DNA of 64,000 nucleotides from Letharia columbiana (Eukaryota; Ascomycota; Lecanoromycetes; Lecanorales; Parmeliaceae), in the NCBI RefSeq assembly GCF_014066305.1, contig NW_023501047.1, positions 62,001-126,000 of the forward strand. Reading direction: 5' to 3'. The position numbers and the translations under genes are program-made. The notes under the pieces are model-generated. The model saw only the letters and a list, made by a program, of their open reading frames with translations. It searched no databases and was not told where the DNA came from. Of the stretch, positions 11,897 to 23,305 are shown in pieces; within the stretch, counting starts at the first letter, position 1, and every line of letters begins with the position of its first letter.

Positions 11897-12397
11897 TTCT
11901 GCTAGCAATGTGTGGGCAAGATGCAAAGGTGAGCTGATGCTCGACCTACAGAAGAAACGACGCCGAGGCACTGATGGTTCCGCGAGTTCTTTTATTTCAT
12001 TCTTCCATAATTATCTGTTGGTGAATCTCAGACAGCCCTGACGGATTAGATTGGTAGGAAGGGCACGATATGTTGGACTTGTTGCTAGTCAGTGTGGATA
12101 GTGTACAAATTCATACTGCTACCAACCAGGATACATCCGTTCATACCACTCCGCCATTGGCCGATATGCTGTATTCGATCTTTCTTCTCATCGCATATTC
12201 CAAGACAATTCGCCGCTGATCATCCCTGCTGCTCCGGTTCACCGTCAACCCCTTTGCTCTTAGCGTCAGCCAAAACGTACCTACCCTTTTGAATTTTTGG
12301 TCCTTCAACCATTCCCTCTCACTGAGACCCTCAGAACCTGGTTCTGTGGATCTTTAGCGCAAAGACTGTTCTGACCAGAGCGTGGAGGTGATCAGCA

Positions 12398-12470
12398 CTG
12401 TCACCGTAAAACAGACCCTGTAGGTTGCATTTTGACAGTGCTTTATCTCGTGTTCCTCGTATGTTCGAGT
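12398..12470 (+). repeat. Inverted-ended small repeat element, copy 1
   Basis: The core (12398-12438) begins CTGTCA and ends TGACAG, enclosing CCGTAAAACAGACCCTG and an inner ACC...GGT pairing. Similarity to copy 2 continues through CTCGTGTTCCTCGTATGTT downstream. See copy 2 at 12643. Confidence 0.6.
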
Positions 12471-12642
12471 ATATAAGAGGTGCTGAAGTTACTGGACCTG
12501 GGACATCTATTAGCGGTCCTCTCTTCATCTGATCTACCTCGATGATAAACGCAATTAACGCAACATTGTAGGGTAGGATAGAGTTTTCTCAAGGGGAAAT
12601 ATTAAGGCTGTTCGAAACTTTTAGTCGAAACGCGTGAGTCCC

Positions 12643-12707
12643 ATGTCACCGTAAAACAAACCCTGGGGTTGCATTATGACATGCATTACTCGTGTTTCTC
12701 GTATGTT
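12643..12707 (+). repeat. Inverted-ended small repeat element, copy 2
   Basis: The core (12643-12682) begins ATGTCA and ends TGACAT, with an inner perfect hairpin AACCCTGGGGTT. Compared with copy 1, both outer bases have changed together (C...G to A...T), so the terminal pairing is kept. Confidence 0.6.
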
Positions 12708-14206
12708 GGCTTCCGTAAAATATCTTTTAAGGGAGTACCCTCCCTCTCCATCAAGATGAACATGGAAGACGTTCTCCCCAGAAAGAACTCCTTAGGCCTC
12801 AAACCGACCCTTTTCGATGCAAGTAAAAGACCCTTCCCATTGTCGCGATCCACTGTTCGAAAAGGCTATATCCATCGACGCAAAGGTCATCAACAAATTT
12901 CCAGTGGAATATCAAGGAAGCTGATAGACCGTCTCAGAGACAAAGACACCTTCGCCTCCATTGATTACAAAGTGTGCATGAGTCAAGGGAACTCTTGACT
13001 ACCTCAGCTTAAAAGGATGAGTGTGACATCAGTCTGGACTCTCAAACTTGGAGCAGAAGCCAAGTATTTCTCATCAGAGCGGATCTGTTCCGGCTCATGC
13101 TTGGCACACGGGTCCTGGCGTCCCAACCCCTTTCGGTTATACTTATACAACCTCCAAGCCGAAAACCCGACACCGAACAGTCTCACGACCAACATACTCC
13201 GAAACGCCCATCACCTACCATGAAGGACCCAAACTCGCCAAGAACCACGAGTGGCCCAAGATCAACCCTTTTCTCTGCCGCCGGAACGCTGCCACACGGG
13301 CACAAACCCCATCATCGCCAGTGCACTACCTTCATCCAGGCTCATCAGAGGCTGTAAGCCTCCAGCTCCATTCAACTCCAGACACACAACTTTCCACAAG
13401 TTTGCTGGTTAGAAATTGGCTCACAAAGCTCCCTGAGTACCCGACCGGACAGTGCCTAGCGGCCAACTGACGCCCGTAGATATCGTTCCACGACGCAAGC
13501 GACGCGAAAGAACGAGAGCTCCTTTAGAGAAAGAACGCGGAACACCGGCCCTTTTGAAGAAGCAAGGCAGCAGCGCCTTAGTACTCCTGTGGACACATAG
13601 CCAACTCACCACGGATCTTACGCCGCCTTTCAAAAGCCCGGTTCGATCGGCCACGATGATATGCCGCAACTGATCTCAGGCTAACAACAGGCGCTTGGCG
13701 TGAACAGCCAAAGTCTGACGTATTAAGGCACATCGCGGGAGTAAAAGGGCCTAGGTGCGCAGTCTGAGGATGGAAGCATGGGTTATGGACAGCAATGGAG
13801 AAGGTGTGGAGTAGAGTCTGCACCGTGGGGCCTTTATCAGGTTCGCTGCTGCCAAGCATTCAACGTGTGGAGATGCAAACCCCAGCAGGTGGAGAATATC
13901 TGTTTCGCTGATATTGCAGTCGCACCAGGTGGGGCTGGACACTGCCACGCGCAAAGAATAATATGCACAGAGAAGAGCACTGAAATGAATCGTTCCTGGA
14001 TCTTCGTAGATAATAAAGATATAGATCTTACGCCGTGACCCTAAGTACCATCCGGGGTACTGCCCGTCATGTGACCCATGATAGCTGGTGTATCGACAGA
14101 TGTCCCGTTTCCGCGTGAATGTCAAATTATAATACACGCGACAGATGAAAACCCAAGGTATCTCGACCCGCATTATAGAACACCAAGGTAAGTCGAAATC
14201 AAGCGA

Positions 14207-15278
14207 TCATATGGTGCCCTTGTTGAGGTAGCTTTTCCATTGCTGGTAGTACATGTCGAATTCCTTCTCGCAGTACCGGGTCGCGTCCAACTCACAACCG
14301 ACGAGTCTGACGACAAATTCGCCCTCCTTGTACAACACTTCTTTGCCGCCACGGCTGGCGATGTCGACGCCGTAGGAGTTGATGAGAGTCTGAGGGACGA
14401 GTGCCAACTTTGTCAGGATAGTCGGGTGCCATTGGACCACATGTTCCTGTGCGGAGAACGTCAGTGGGAAACAGCGAGCGGTAAGAGGAAATGGAGGAGG
14501 CCTACCAATGCGTGGGCTTCGGCCTTTTGAAAGTTGTAGCTGCGATACAAAGGGTCAAACCACGTGTCCAGGAAGAATTTCGCCCATTCACCTCGCCGTA
14601 GAATAAAGCTACCTTGACATAGACCCTCGGCATCTTGTGTGAGTACCAGATCGACCTTGTCGCCCTTAAGGTGTGTAAAGGTCCTGATGACACTGTCCGG
14701 TGGCACCACAGGCTTATCCCTAAGCATTATCGACTCAAGGCGCTTTTTATCCATGACGTGGGAGGTGAGGGAGATCTTCGGGTTCATTATTAGGCTATGT
14801 GGCGACAAATTGAAGAAGTAGGTTGAATGTGGGTACTTGGTCATGGCATGCCGTAGAGCAGGCACCATAGCCCAGCTTCTAGGGGAATTGCCATAGTCGT
14901 AGTCTGCGACATCTGGGAAGAAGGTAGCGTATCCTGTAGACGTCAGTTGTCAGACAAGGGTAATCTCGAGGGTAAAAATGTATACAACGTACCATTCTTG
15001 TCGGCGTAATATTTTCTGTTCTCCATAATCCGTGCCCGGTATTCATCGCTCATGGTCGCCTCATCGAGCAGGGTCACCACCACCACTTCAGGTGTGCCTG
15101 GAGGAGCTTTTTCTGCCGATGAGCCAAACAAACGTATAGCAAAGTAGACGAGTAAGAGTAGGGTACATCCTATGAGTGCGACGAATTGGAGCTGTTTCCG
15201 CCGTATCGGCGACGACCGAGACGCTCTGGCATAGGGAGGAGGTTGAGAGGTCTTTCGAGGAGGCATTGCAAAATGCAT
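14207..15278 (-). CDS. GT34 alpha-1,6-mannosyltransferase, MNN10/MNN11-like
   Basis: A Golgi type II membrane glycosyltransferase of family GT34, subunit type MNN10/MNN11, which elongates the alpha-1,6 mannan backbone of N-glycans from GDP-mannose. Three exons: 15278-14993, 14933-14506 and 14446-14207, with 59-bp introns; total 317 residues. After a short basic cytoplasmic tail comes one transmembrane anchor (FVALIGCTLLLLVYFAIRLF, about residues 32-51). The GT34 hallmarks follow: ENRKYYADKNG-YATFFPD, DYDYGNSPRSWAMVPALRHA and KYPHSTYFFNLSPHSLIMNP. A second in-frame ATG four codons downstream (MPPRKTSQ) could be the true start. It is divergent from the aspartate aminotransferase gene, about 465 bp apart. 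Family call is firm; MNN10 versus MNN11 is not resolved. Confidence 0.88.
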
Positions 15279-15743
15279 GGTTTAGGTCGAGAGGTGTCCC
15301 ACTTGAGATTCTCTCTGACTTCAAAGGCCGAGGCCAGCAGGCCTACAGAGCCCAGTGAGCGGACCCCCACCGCGCTGCTTGAAGACAAGGTGATGCTCTG
15401 GAAAATTACAACGTGCAGTAAGCCTCAAGCTGAGTGTGGTTATAGATATGTTGTTGTATAGGGAAGAGTCGCGAGAGGACAGACATCGTCCTCGTGGAAT
15501 CAATTTGAGATTCCTCGGTCTGGGAAAGGTGGAAAGAAGTTCGATGGACAATGCAGTTAGACCTTCCGTCTTTAGTTCCCGAGAAGCTATTGGACCAACC
15601 GGACCGAGGGACCCTTATGCTCTTGGCATTGAATTCGAAGGTTTTTCTGTTGGTCTCAGGTACGTACCGTGTCAAATAAAGCTTCCTCCATCAACGTCTT
15701 CTTTCCTCCTACTTCCTCCTTTTTGTATTTGACATCATTCACA
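15279..15743. promoter_or_regulatory. Shared intergenic promoter region between the GT34 and AAT genes
   Basis: The 465 bp between two divergent start codons must hold both promoters. The last 80 bases before the AAT ATG are pyrimidine-rich (TCTTCTTTCCTCC-type runs), typical of fungal core promoters near the transcript start. No specific factor site is claimed. Confidence 0.45.
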
Positions 15744-17331
15744 ATGCTATCTGCTTGCCGCTTGATCGCCCGCCCAGTTGCTATAAGATCCTCATTGCCG
15801 AGGATAACAGCATTGAGGTCTGCCTCTACGTGGGCCCACGTTCCTCAAGGTCCTCCAGTACGTTTACGAGCCATTGACTCTTGCTAGGTAACTGACATGG
15901 CCGCAGGATGTAAGCGAGAGGTTGTGCCAAGTGATAAGCTCCCCTAACACGCTACCATTTCCCAGGCTATCTTGGGGATCACAGAGGCCTTCAAGGCGGA
16001 CAACTTCCAGGAGAAGATCAATCTAGGAGTAGGGGCGTACCGTAAGTAGGGCGATGTGATTCCAAAGCCCCACGCTGACACTTTCCAGGCGATGACAAGG
16101 GCAAACCTTATGTCCTGCCATCTGTGCGGACCGCTGAAAAAAAGGTCGTTGATTCGGCACTCGACAAGGAATATGCGGGAATCACAGGTGTACCTTCTTT
16201 CACCAAAGCTGCAGCTGTACTCGCCTACGGTTCCTCCTCCGACGCATTCAAGAATGATCGGATCGCAATAACCCAATCTATTTCCGGCACTGGCGCCCTT
16301 AGGATTGGTGGCGAGTTCCTGGCGCGTCACTATCCTTCGAGCAAGAAGATCTACATACCAACACCTAGTTGGGCAAACCACAATGCTGTTTTCAAGGACT
16401 CTGGCTTGGAGGTGGTAAAGTACAGATACTATAACAAGGACACCATTGGTCTGGACTTTGACGGTATGGTAGAGGATCTCAAGGCCGCCCCAGAGGGCAG
16501 CATTGTTCTTCTTCACGCCTGCGCACACAACCCAACTGGGATTGACCCTTCGGAACAGCAATGGAGGCAGATTAGCAATGTTGTCAAGGAGAAGAAGCAT
16601 TACCCGTTCTTTGACATGGCCTACCAAGGGTTTGCCAGCGGGGATACCACCAAGGATGCTTTCCCTGTCAGGCACTTTCAGTCTGAGGGCCACCACTTCT
16701 GTCTAGCCCAGAGCTTTGCCAAGAACATGGTATGCTCTTGCTGAATACGATCTCGCCTGTATTTTGCTGATGATTGGTAGGGACTTTACGGCGAGCGTGT
16801 TGGGGCTTTCTCCATTTGCTGCGAGTCGGCTGAAGAAAAGAAACGAGTTGACTCACAAGTGAAGATCCTCGTCCGGCCTCTTTACTCGAATCCTCCCGTT
16901 CACGGTGCTCGTATTGCCGCCGAGATATTGAATAACCCCGAGCTCAACCAACAATGGCTTAAGGAGGTCAAGGGAATGGCTGATCGAATCATCAGCATGA
17001 GGGCGCTCCTGAAGAAGAATCTAGAAGACCTAGGTAGCAAGCACGATTGGAGCCACATCACCTCGCAGGTAATGATGTTCTGTGCACAACGCACGAGCCC
17101 AGGGTCTGACGCGGTCTAGATCGGCATGTTTGCTTATACTGGGATGACGCCCGAGCAAATGGACAAGCTGGCGAAGGAGGTGAGTTGGAGCTGAACCAAC
17201 GATTCAGTTACGGTGCTTACACATGACAGCACTCGGTATACGCCACCAAAGACGGCAGGATATCCGTAGCCGGGATCACGACGGGCAATGTCAAGCGCCT
17301 TGCGGAGTCCATTCACAAAGTGACGGGTTAG
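15744..17331 (+). CDS. Aspartate aminotransferase, mitochondrial
   Basis: A PLP enzyme that interconverts aspartate and 2-oxoglutarate with oxaloacetate and glutamate, part of the malate-aspartate shuttle. Seven exons: 15744-15857, 15907-15909, 15966-16041, 16089-16729, 16781-17068, 17120-17179 and 17230-17331; 427 residues, the normal family length. The Arg/Ser-rich N-terminus (about 30 residues, before [11 protein letters not shown]) is a mitochondrial presequence. Catalytic features seen: the Asp in [13 protein letters not shown] (about D240), the PLP Lys in [16 protein letters not shown] (about K276) and the NPTG of [12 protein letters not shown]. Exon 2 is only three bases, the GAT codon for the Asp of [12 protein letters not shown], with normal introns on both sides; see findings. 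Unbroken and confidently identified. Confidence 0.95.
15907..15909 (+). other. 3-nt micro-exon (GAT) of the aspartate aminotransferase gene
   Basis: Upstream intron 15858-15906 (GTACGT donor, AACTGACAT branch region, GCAG end) and downstream intron 15910-15965 (GTAAGC donor, CCTAACAC branch region, CCCAG end) both look complete. Keeping GAT gives PPDAILGIT, the sequence I know from homologues; skipping it gives PPAILGIT, still in frame. Confidence 0.7.
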
Positions 17332-19341
17332 ATTGGATACTGGGAAGGGGTCGCCGTAGTTGCCGTCCTACTTCTAACCTGCTTACTCTATCTTTCATCT
17401 TGTTTCATCATCCGAACCGAAGATTTTCAACAATTCCCTTGCATCTAGCGCCGGAGAAAAACTGTATGATAGCTTGATTCGATAATTGTAATAGCGGGTA
17501 TCTGTTCGGCGCATTATATCCGCAGACCCAGCGCCTCATTCTCATGTTCTCATGTTGGTGTTGGTGTCTTCCTTTCAGTCTGAGCAATATCAATTGCTTG
17601 CGTCATAGATACGGACAGATGCATGGACTGGTGGAGTTGATGACGATGTTGATGAGTGATTTCTGCACGGATGGATCCTCGGTCTCAGTCTTGACCCAGA
17701 CGCGGGAGCAGAAGCGAAAGATAGGCCAGCTTTATGGGTCTCGAACGTCTTTGCGGCTCTTTACGAGGTCATGCATATGTACAATGGAGTCAAGGATCGG
17801 CTTTGGCCTTATGGCCCTGCATCACGGCGTTTGGCGGGTACTAGTACGAGGGGGGGGTCTTGCAGCTGAAGTCTGAAGCGCCAACCGATGATATGCACCA
17901 CCATTCATGTGCAGATTCCAGACGAATCTATCGATCAGCCCACTCGGTCATATCTAACGTATCGCATCGCCATGGCTCCACCTTTCTGTCATCATCTCAC
18001 CGTCGGTCAGGGTAGCAAGTGTGCAAGACCGAGGACTAAGGATACTTTGAGTGAGGAGGGAGCAATCGGAGAATCATTTCATCAAAGAACGAAGCGTTGT
18101 CCTCCGCTGTCACGGCATAAAAGTACATTACGAGAGATCTAGACCCGGGTCCATTTTGCGGGTAAGGCTTACCCGGAGAGCGGGGGTCCTCGTGCTCTAA
18201 TGCGCACAGGCGTCATCGGTGACGCAGTTTGCCTGCTCGTTTCATCCTTTCGCTTACCCATATCTCTTGTACCTTGACATACTGTGTAGGTAAATAGACC
18301 AGCTGACAGGGTAAGCTTCCCCAGGATCCGTGCGCTCGTCCCACCGCTTCCATCTCTGCTGTCTGGGAAGCGCCTCGTGAGAAAGGCGTATTCGCATAGG
18401 ATCTGCCGAGATAGAATAGTTAGCGCGTGAAAAGAGAAATGCTGAAGTGGTGGCCATGTGTCGTTGGTCAGTCTGATTAGTTATACAGTTGTGAGTAGAG
18501 CGGGTAATTTAATAGTCGCAAAGGAAGGAGTCACTTTCCCTGATACGTGTAGGCAAAGCGATGATCCGGAAGCCATCGAGAGCCTTAGAGTATCCACCAA
18601 TAAAGAATTCCCCTGACGAGCATACGATAGCGTAGAGTATGATAACGTATGATCTGAGGATCTCCCCCTTTCAGCTTGAAGCAATATAATTAGTGTCCAC
18701 TGGCGAGTCATGAGTTTAGTAAGGTAAGGTAGTAGAGAGTGGGAGCATGTTTGATAGACAGAACCAGAATCATCCATTCACACTGATAGACCCAATTTCA
18801 GTACTACCTTGTGCTACGTATATCCTATATCCGCCTAAACTCATATACTACTAGCTCCCTGCATTCATCTTCGGGCATGATCTACTAATATTCCTCCTTC
18901 AAACTTTGGATCGCAGTAATCCATAATACCTTACTACTTCCTATCAACATAGACACATACCACTAAGGAACGACCGAGCTTCTACATCTTGTGTCCGAAC
19001 TTATGCTGTAGCCTTCCAATCCGAGTTCCTCCTCCACCACGACCGCAATTACTCTTACTCTTCATCCGTTTACATATATCTACCAGCCTGCTCAGAAATC
19101 TTATAGAAGCCAAAGCTGCATTTTCTTCTTGTGGGTTCCCTTGCCCTGGAGTAATCGGTGCCACATATGCTGATAACAAGCAGAGCTTTCCCTGTCTGCA
19201 GGTGTGACCTTCCAACCTTTCCCCACCCACTTCATACCAGAACGTTGTTACCTTCCTTTTCTCTCTTTCGCTTCGCAGCCAATAGCAAGAGCCCCTTAGC
19301 GCCCGCTCCGACATTGGTCAGTTTGCAGGACAACGCTCACC
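17332..19341. other. Two-kilobase stretch without a supported gene
   Basis: Only short ORFs without family signal or splice logic are present. A perfect palindrome with a four-base centre lies at 18210-18225 (GCGTCA-TCGG-TGACGC). The right end, pyrimidine-rich from about 19000, is the likely promoter and leader of the YPD1-type gene. Confidence 0.5.
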
Positions 19342-20172
19342 ATGACTAAAGTCAGCTCCATCCCGAAGACCGCATTGCCCTCCACCCACAGCCAACCAGA
19401 AGAGGGGTCCGAAGGTGAAGAAGAAGACGACATGGCCAGTCATTCGACGGAAGATCCTGTACGTCCCGGGCCCGGGTCTGCCTGCTGTTCTATAGCCATA
19501 GACCCGCATGCTGACTCGTTCCCCAAAGTCCGAGACTGGCTCGACTGGCCTTCCTGATTGTGGCGACTCCATCGATCCCTCTACATTCGAACAGATTTTG
19601 GAGATGGACGATGACGAAGATGAGCGGGAATTCTCCAAGAGCATTGTCTACGGATTCTTCGAGCAGGCCGAGGCAACCTTTGAGAAGATGATTGCTTCCC
19701 TGTACGTTAACACCGGCTTCATATCACCAGCATAGTCTCTGTCCCTCTGCTTCCCTTCATCATCGTCATCTACTCTACTGAACACAATCCTGACATGGCA
19801 CTAGGTCGACCGCCGAAAGCCAGAAACTTCAGTAAGTGGTAGCCAGCTTCGCATCTGCCGTGGCCCCCTGTCTGGTCAGAAGTATCATTGCAACCGCTAA
19901 TCTTCACTAGGCGAGAACAAGAATTGGCGACTCTCTCGTCCCTCGGCCACTTTCTGAAGGGTTCCTCCGCGACGCTGGGCATGACCAAAGTGAAGGACTC
20001 TTGTGAGAAGATCCAGCATTACGGCGCACATAAAGACGATGCCGGACAATCTACAGACATGGAGGATACGGTGCTGCTGAAGAAAATCAAGGCCACCGTG
20101 GCGACGGTCAAGGTGGAGTACAAGGAGGCGGAACGAATACTCAAGCAATTCTATCATGATCCTGAGCACTGA
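19342..20172 (+). CDS. YPD1: Histidine-containing phosphotransfer protein, YPD1-type
   Basis: An HPt-domain intermediate of the fungal multistep phosphorelay, taking phosphate from hybrid histidine kinases and passing it to SSK1/SKN7-type response regulators in osmotic and oxidative stress signalling. Four exons: 19342-19458, 19529-19701, 19805-19831 (27 bp) and 19911-20172; 192 residues. A disordered acidic N-terminus (EEGSEGEEEDD) is followed by the four-helix HPt domain: FEQILEMDDDEDEREFSKSI, then VYGFFEQAEATFEKM. The phospho-accepting His is H119 in LGHFLKGSSATLGM. A C-terminal helix rich in Lys/Glu follows. All splice sites are canonical and the phase closes. The 70-, 103- and 79-bp introns are somewhat longer than the local norm. 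Confidence 0.92.
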
Positions 20173-20922
20173 TGGCATTGTAAATGGGAGCAGTCTTCCT
20201 ATAGCACACTGAGACGCGCAACGACAGGTGCAATGTGGCCGGAGAGTTGTAAGAGACCGCAGATGACCTATAAGACTACAACAGACAACCGCATTGCCTG
20301 CGAGGGGTTCAATTGAGCATGCTTGAATTCCAGAAGACTGCTTTCATATGCGTAGCGTGATCGAGATTTCGCATACATCGATCTGGACTCTGCTCCTTGC
20401 TAGATTCTTTCCGCCCCAGGAGCTTCATTCGTTCACTCGTGTATGTGAGTTTAAGATTTAACCTCACTTCCTTCCCTTTTCCTCACTCTCACCAACAACA
20501 ACAGCCACCCGTATTAGAGCTCACTAGATTACAGCGAATATTGACGAGAATGATTCCAGGAACGGACACACACGAAGTCTAATCGTTACAGAAATATCCT
20601 AATTCATCAGTGTCTGATCATTCGGAATTGATTTCAGTTCAACATTTTGCAACCTCAGCAGAAAACCATCAATCTGCGACACTACTAATGCCAGTCTCAA
20701 GGCCTTGAAGAGAGGTACGTAGGATAAAAGCATCCTCAGAAGGCAAAGAAGCAACTCTGACGTATTACGCAGCTCAACGTTTCAATATACTCGCTCCCAC
20801 GTGAGTGTCCTTGAACCCGCGCCAGATCCTAATGTGAAGCACAAGGTAAGTCCAAGTTCTGTATACCTAAGAACCTGCTCTGATAGAGGATTTAGTCCAC
20901 GTAGCACGTTCCGCTCGCAAGG
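20173..20922. other. Intergenic region with probable 5' leader of the RBR gene
   Basis: No supported gene. Near the right end, 20848 onward, a GTAAGT donor and a TTAG acceptor at about 20895 could define an intron in the 5' leader of the downstream RBR gene. Confidence 0.4.
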
Positions 20923-22619
20923 ATGGCCATGTCAACAATGGACAACGCGTCCGCCCAGCTCGCCATTGCGCTGCAGCTCCATGATCTCGATGAGCTTGAG
21001 GTCTCAGGCACCGCCGACAAGATTGTCATCCGCCTACAACGACAGCAACTTGAGATGGATTCCGGGTTCGATGCTGTTACTTTCGAGGCGAGTCGACGCC
21101 TCGCTCTGAGTATGGCCAAGGCTGTGGAGGACGACTCAGCTCTACTGGCCCGGTCGACGCCATTGCCGCAGATTGATGACACGACTTTCGACCGCTTGGC
21201 CCTGCTGAACCACGCACCTCCTACGGTATCGAATCAAAGTAAGCTAGCGCCAGCCAAGAGCGCTAATCAAACATTGCCTTCCAAGGCGACGAGCCAGAAG
21301 CGAGCAAGGTCACTAACACCAGAGGGCGAGCCTTCATCGGTATCGGTCAACCCAAAAGACGCCGAGCTTCGCTGTTCTTCTCACGCAGCATTAGAGCATG
21401 TGGGGCATCCTCACAAGAAGGTCAAGGGCCAGCAGATCACCAATGGAGGTCACCCGAGGATTCAGGTCGAGGGTAGTGGGATATGTTCAGTCCAAGATCC
21501 GCAACCCTCTACAGCAGAAGCCAGTGGCGCCCAAATGGTAAAGGAGACGGCAGCACCTACAACGGCCTTCGAGACCTCTCCAACCACTGGAGATTGTGCA
21601 AGCTGCAGCGACCACTTAGCCGTTGACGAGCTCGTCAAGGCTTCCTGCAAGCATTATTACTGCAAGGACTGCTTCGGTCATTTCATCGAAGCTAGCCTCC
21701 AAACACATGACGGCTTCCCGCCCAAATGCTGCAAGATCCCAATTGCCTTCGTTACGGTCGCTGATAACGTCTCCGCTGTGGTCTTTAGCCGCTACAGCTC
21801 ACGACAAGCCGAGATCAAGAACGCAACAGCACTGTACTGCGGCATTCAGGGATGCGGAGTAAGGATCGAAAAGGGTAGAATCGAAGGAGTCAGAGCCACC
21901 TGCGTGACATGTTGGAGAGATACTTGTACACAATGCCGCGCCGAATTCCCTCAAAATGTGAATGGTAGGAACGTCGGCCACGTCTGCAAGAAGGACAAAG
22001 CACACGAGGAAGTGCTAGCACTCGCGAAGAAAGAAGGCTGGCAGACTTGTTACCAATGCGGTCACATGGTAGCCTTGAACTTTGGCTGTCATCACATGCG
22101 GTGAGTTCTGCAAAGCTTTCTTCTTTTCACGTACGCCGCTAAGCATAATAACATAGATGTCGCTGTGAAGCAGAATTCTGCTATCGCTGCGGAACGAAAT
22201 GGAGGAATTGCGAATGTGGAGACTATGACGAGCCTCAACTTCAAACACGGGCTGCCAGAGGCATAGACATCCGTGCAGCTCGCCGCGTTGCCCGAGTTCT
22301 TCCTCCTGATCTACGCCCTCGCGAGCAGCAGCTGGCAGAGCTCCAGCAGAGATTGCAGGTCGACTGTGATCACAACAACTTCAACTACGAGAGAGGTAAA
22401 TCTGAACAAAATCCAGGGCGCTGTGAGGTCTGTGAGTATCCTGCCTGGATATTCATCCTTCGCTGCGAACATTGCAGATTCACGGCCTGCCGAAATTGCC
22501 ACAATTTCTTCGGCTGGAATAGAGGCGAAGATCCTCGGGGGCTCGGGTTGGGCGCTAGGAACTACGACGATGACACTGACGACCAGCCTGTCAGCGGAGA
22601 CGAATCCATCGAGAATTAA
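20923..22619 (+). CDS. RING-IBR-RING (RBR) E3 ubiquitin ligase
   Basis: Two exons, 20923-22100 and 22157-22619, separated by a 56-bp intron; 546 residues. RBR ligases take ubiquitin from an E2 onto a catalytic Cys in RING2 before transfer to substrate. Seen in order: a low-complexity N-terminal third with helical segments; RING1 from about residue 225 (CASCSDH...CKHYYCKDCFGHFI...KCC); an IBR with Cys pairs (ALYCGIQGCGVRI, CVTCWRDTCTQC); RING2 (WQTCYQCGHMVALNFGCHHMR spliced to CRCEAEFCYRCGTKWRNCEC), with the candidate catalytic Cys in GCHHMRC. C-terminal to this is a long helix and an extra Cys-rich module (CDHNNFNYERG...CEVCEYPAWIFILRCEHC...CRNC). This layout is common in accessory fungal RBR genes. 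The substrate is unknown. Confidence 0.9.
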
Positions 22620-23305
22620 AATGCGCCTCGCGAATTTAATGTACTGCAACTTTGAGCCTGCGAACAGACTCTCCAAGCTCTCGCGAAATTCGAAGGGTGT
22701 TGAAAGCAAGGGCAGACGGATGGCTTCTTACACCTCATTTCATCGGCAGACTCAATCGTTCAACAGCAAGCGGGGCTCGACACTGTCTCGCTTCATTGTA
22801 CATACCCCGTCATCTCCTCTACTCCCATGATTTCAGCAAAGTCCATGTTATGCTAATAGCGAGCGATCATACCGGCTTCACGGGGTGACATCTATGTCTG
22901 TGCCCATAGAAGCTGTGGCCGAACACATTGGCAAATGTACACTGGCCTGCTAAAGAGCTGCTAGAATCGCACACATCTGGGTTTGGGGACCCTCATGATT
23001 CCTCTCCCCAATGATATCCAACGCTTTCTTAACTTTCTGCATCTACTGAGCACTCTCCTTCGCCGGACGGTACAGCATCCACATTGCGTTGCTGTCTGCT
23101 CATAAAACATAGGGAGACTTGTACTCAGGCTCCACCACTTGGAAAGCCCGTCCGAAAATCAGCCATGAGGCTCAAAAAGACTCTGCCTATCTTCTCCGCC
23201 ACGATGCCCCCAGTCCTCATGATGCCATCAGCCCTTCACTCGCCCAATCCGGATCCACAACATCTACGCCTGACCCGTCACTTCCACCGCGGAAACGCAG
23301 CTCCG
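22620..23305. other. Convergent intergenic region
   Basis: About 690 bp between the 3' ends of the RBR gene (plus) and the secreted-protein gene (minus). It should hold both terminator regions. No gene seen. Confidence 0.5.

Larger units (their letters stand above)
11897..14206. other. Gene-poor accessory stretch with only weak ORFs
   Basis: No gene can be supported firmly. Two plus-strand stretches have some coding look. One is a basic ORF from about 12753 to 12998 (MNMEDVLPRKNSLGLKPTLF...). The other is a Pro/Ser/Thr-rich frame 13048-13470 (HTGPGVPTPFGYTYTTSKP...) without an ATG, followed by a basic frame 13452-13673. They may be relics or exons of an unrecognised gene. The two small inverted elements listed at 12398 and 12643 lie here. 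Confidence 0.35.

Noticed and set aside
15858..15965. One 108-bp intron instead of two introns around GAT
   Set aside because: It would lose the Asp expected between PP and AILGIT, and two full sets of splice signals are present; kept as the refuting alternative.
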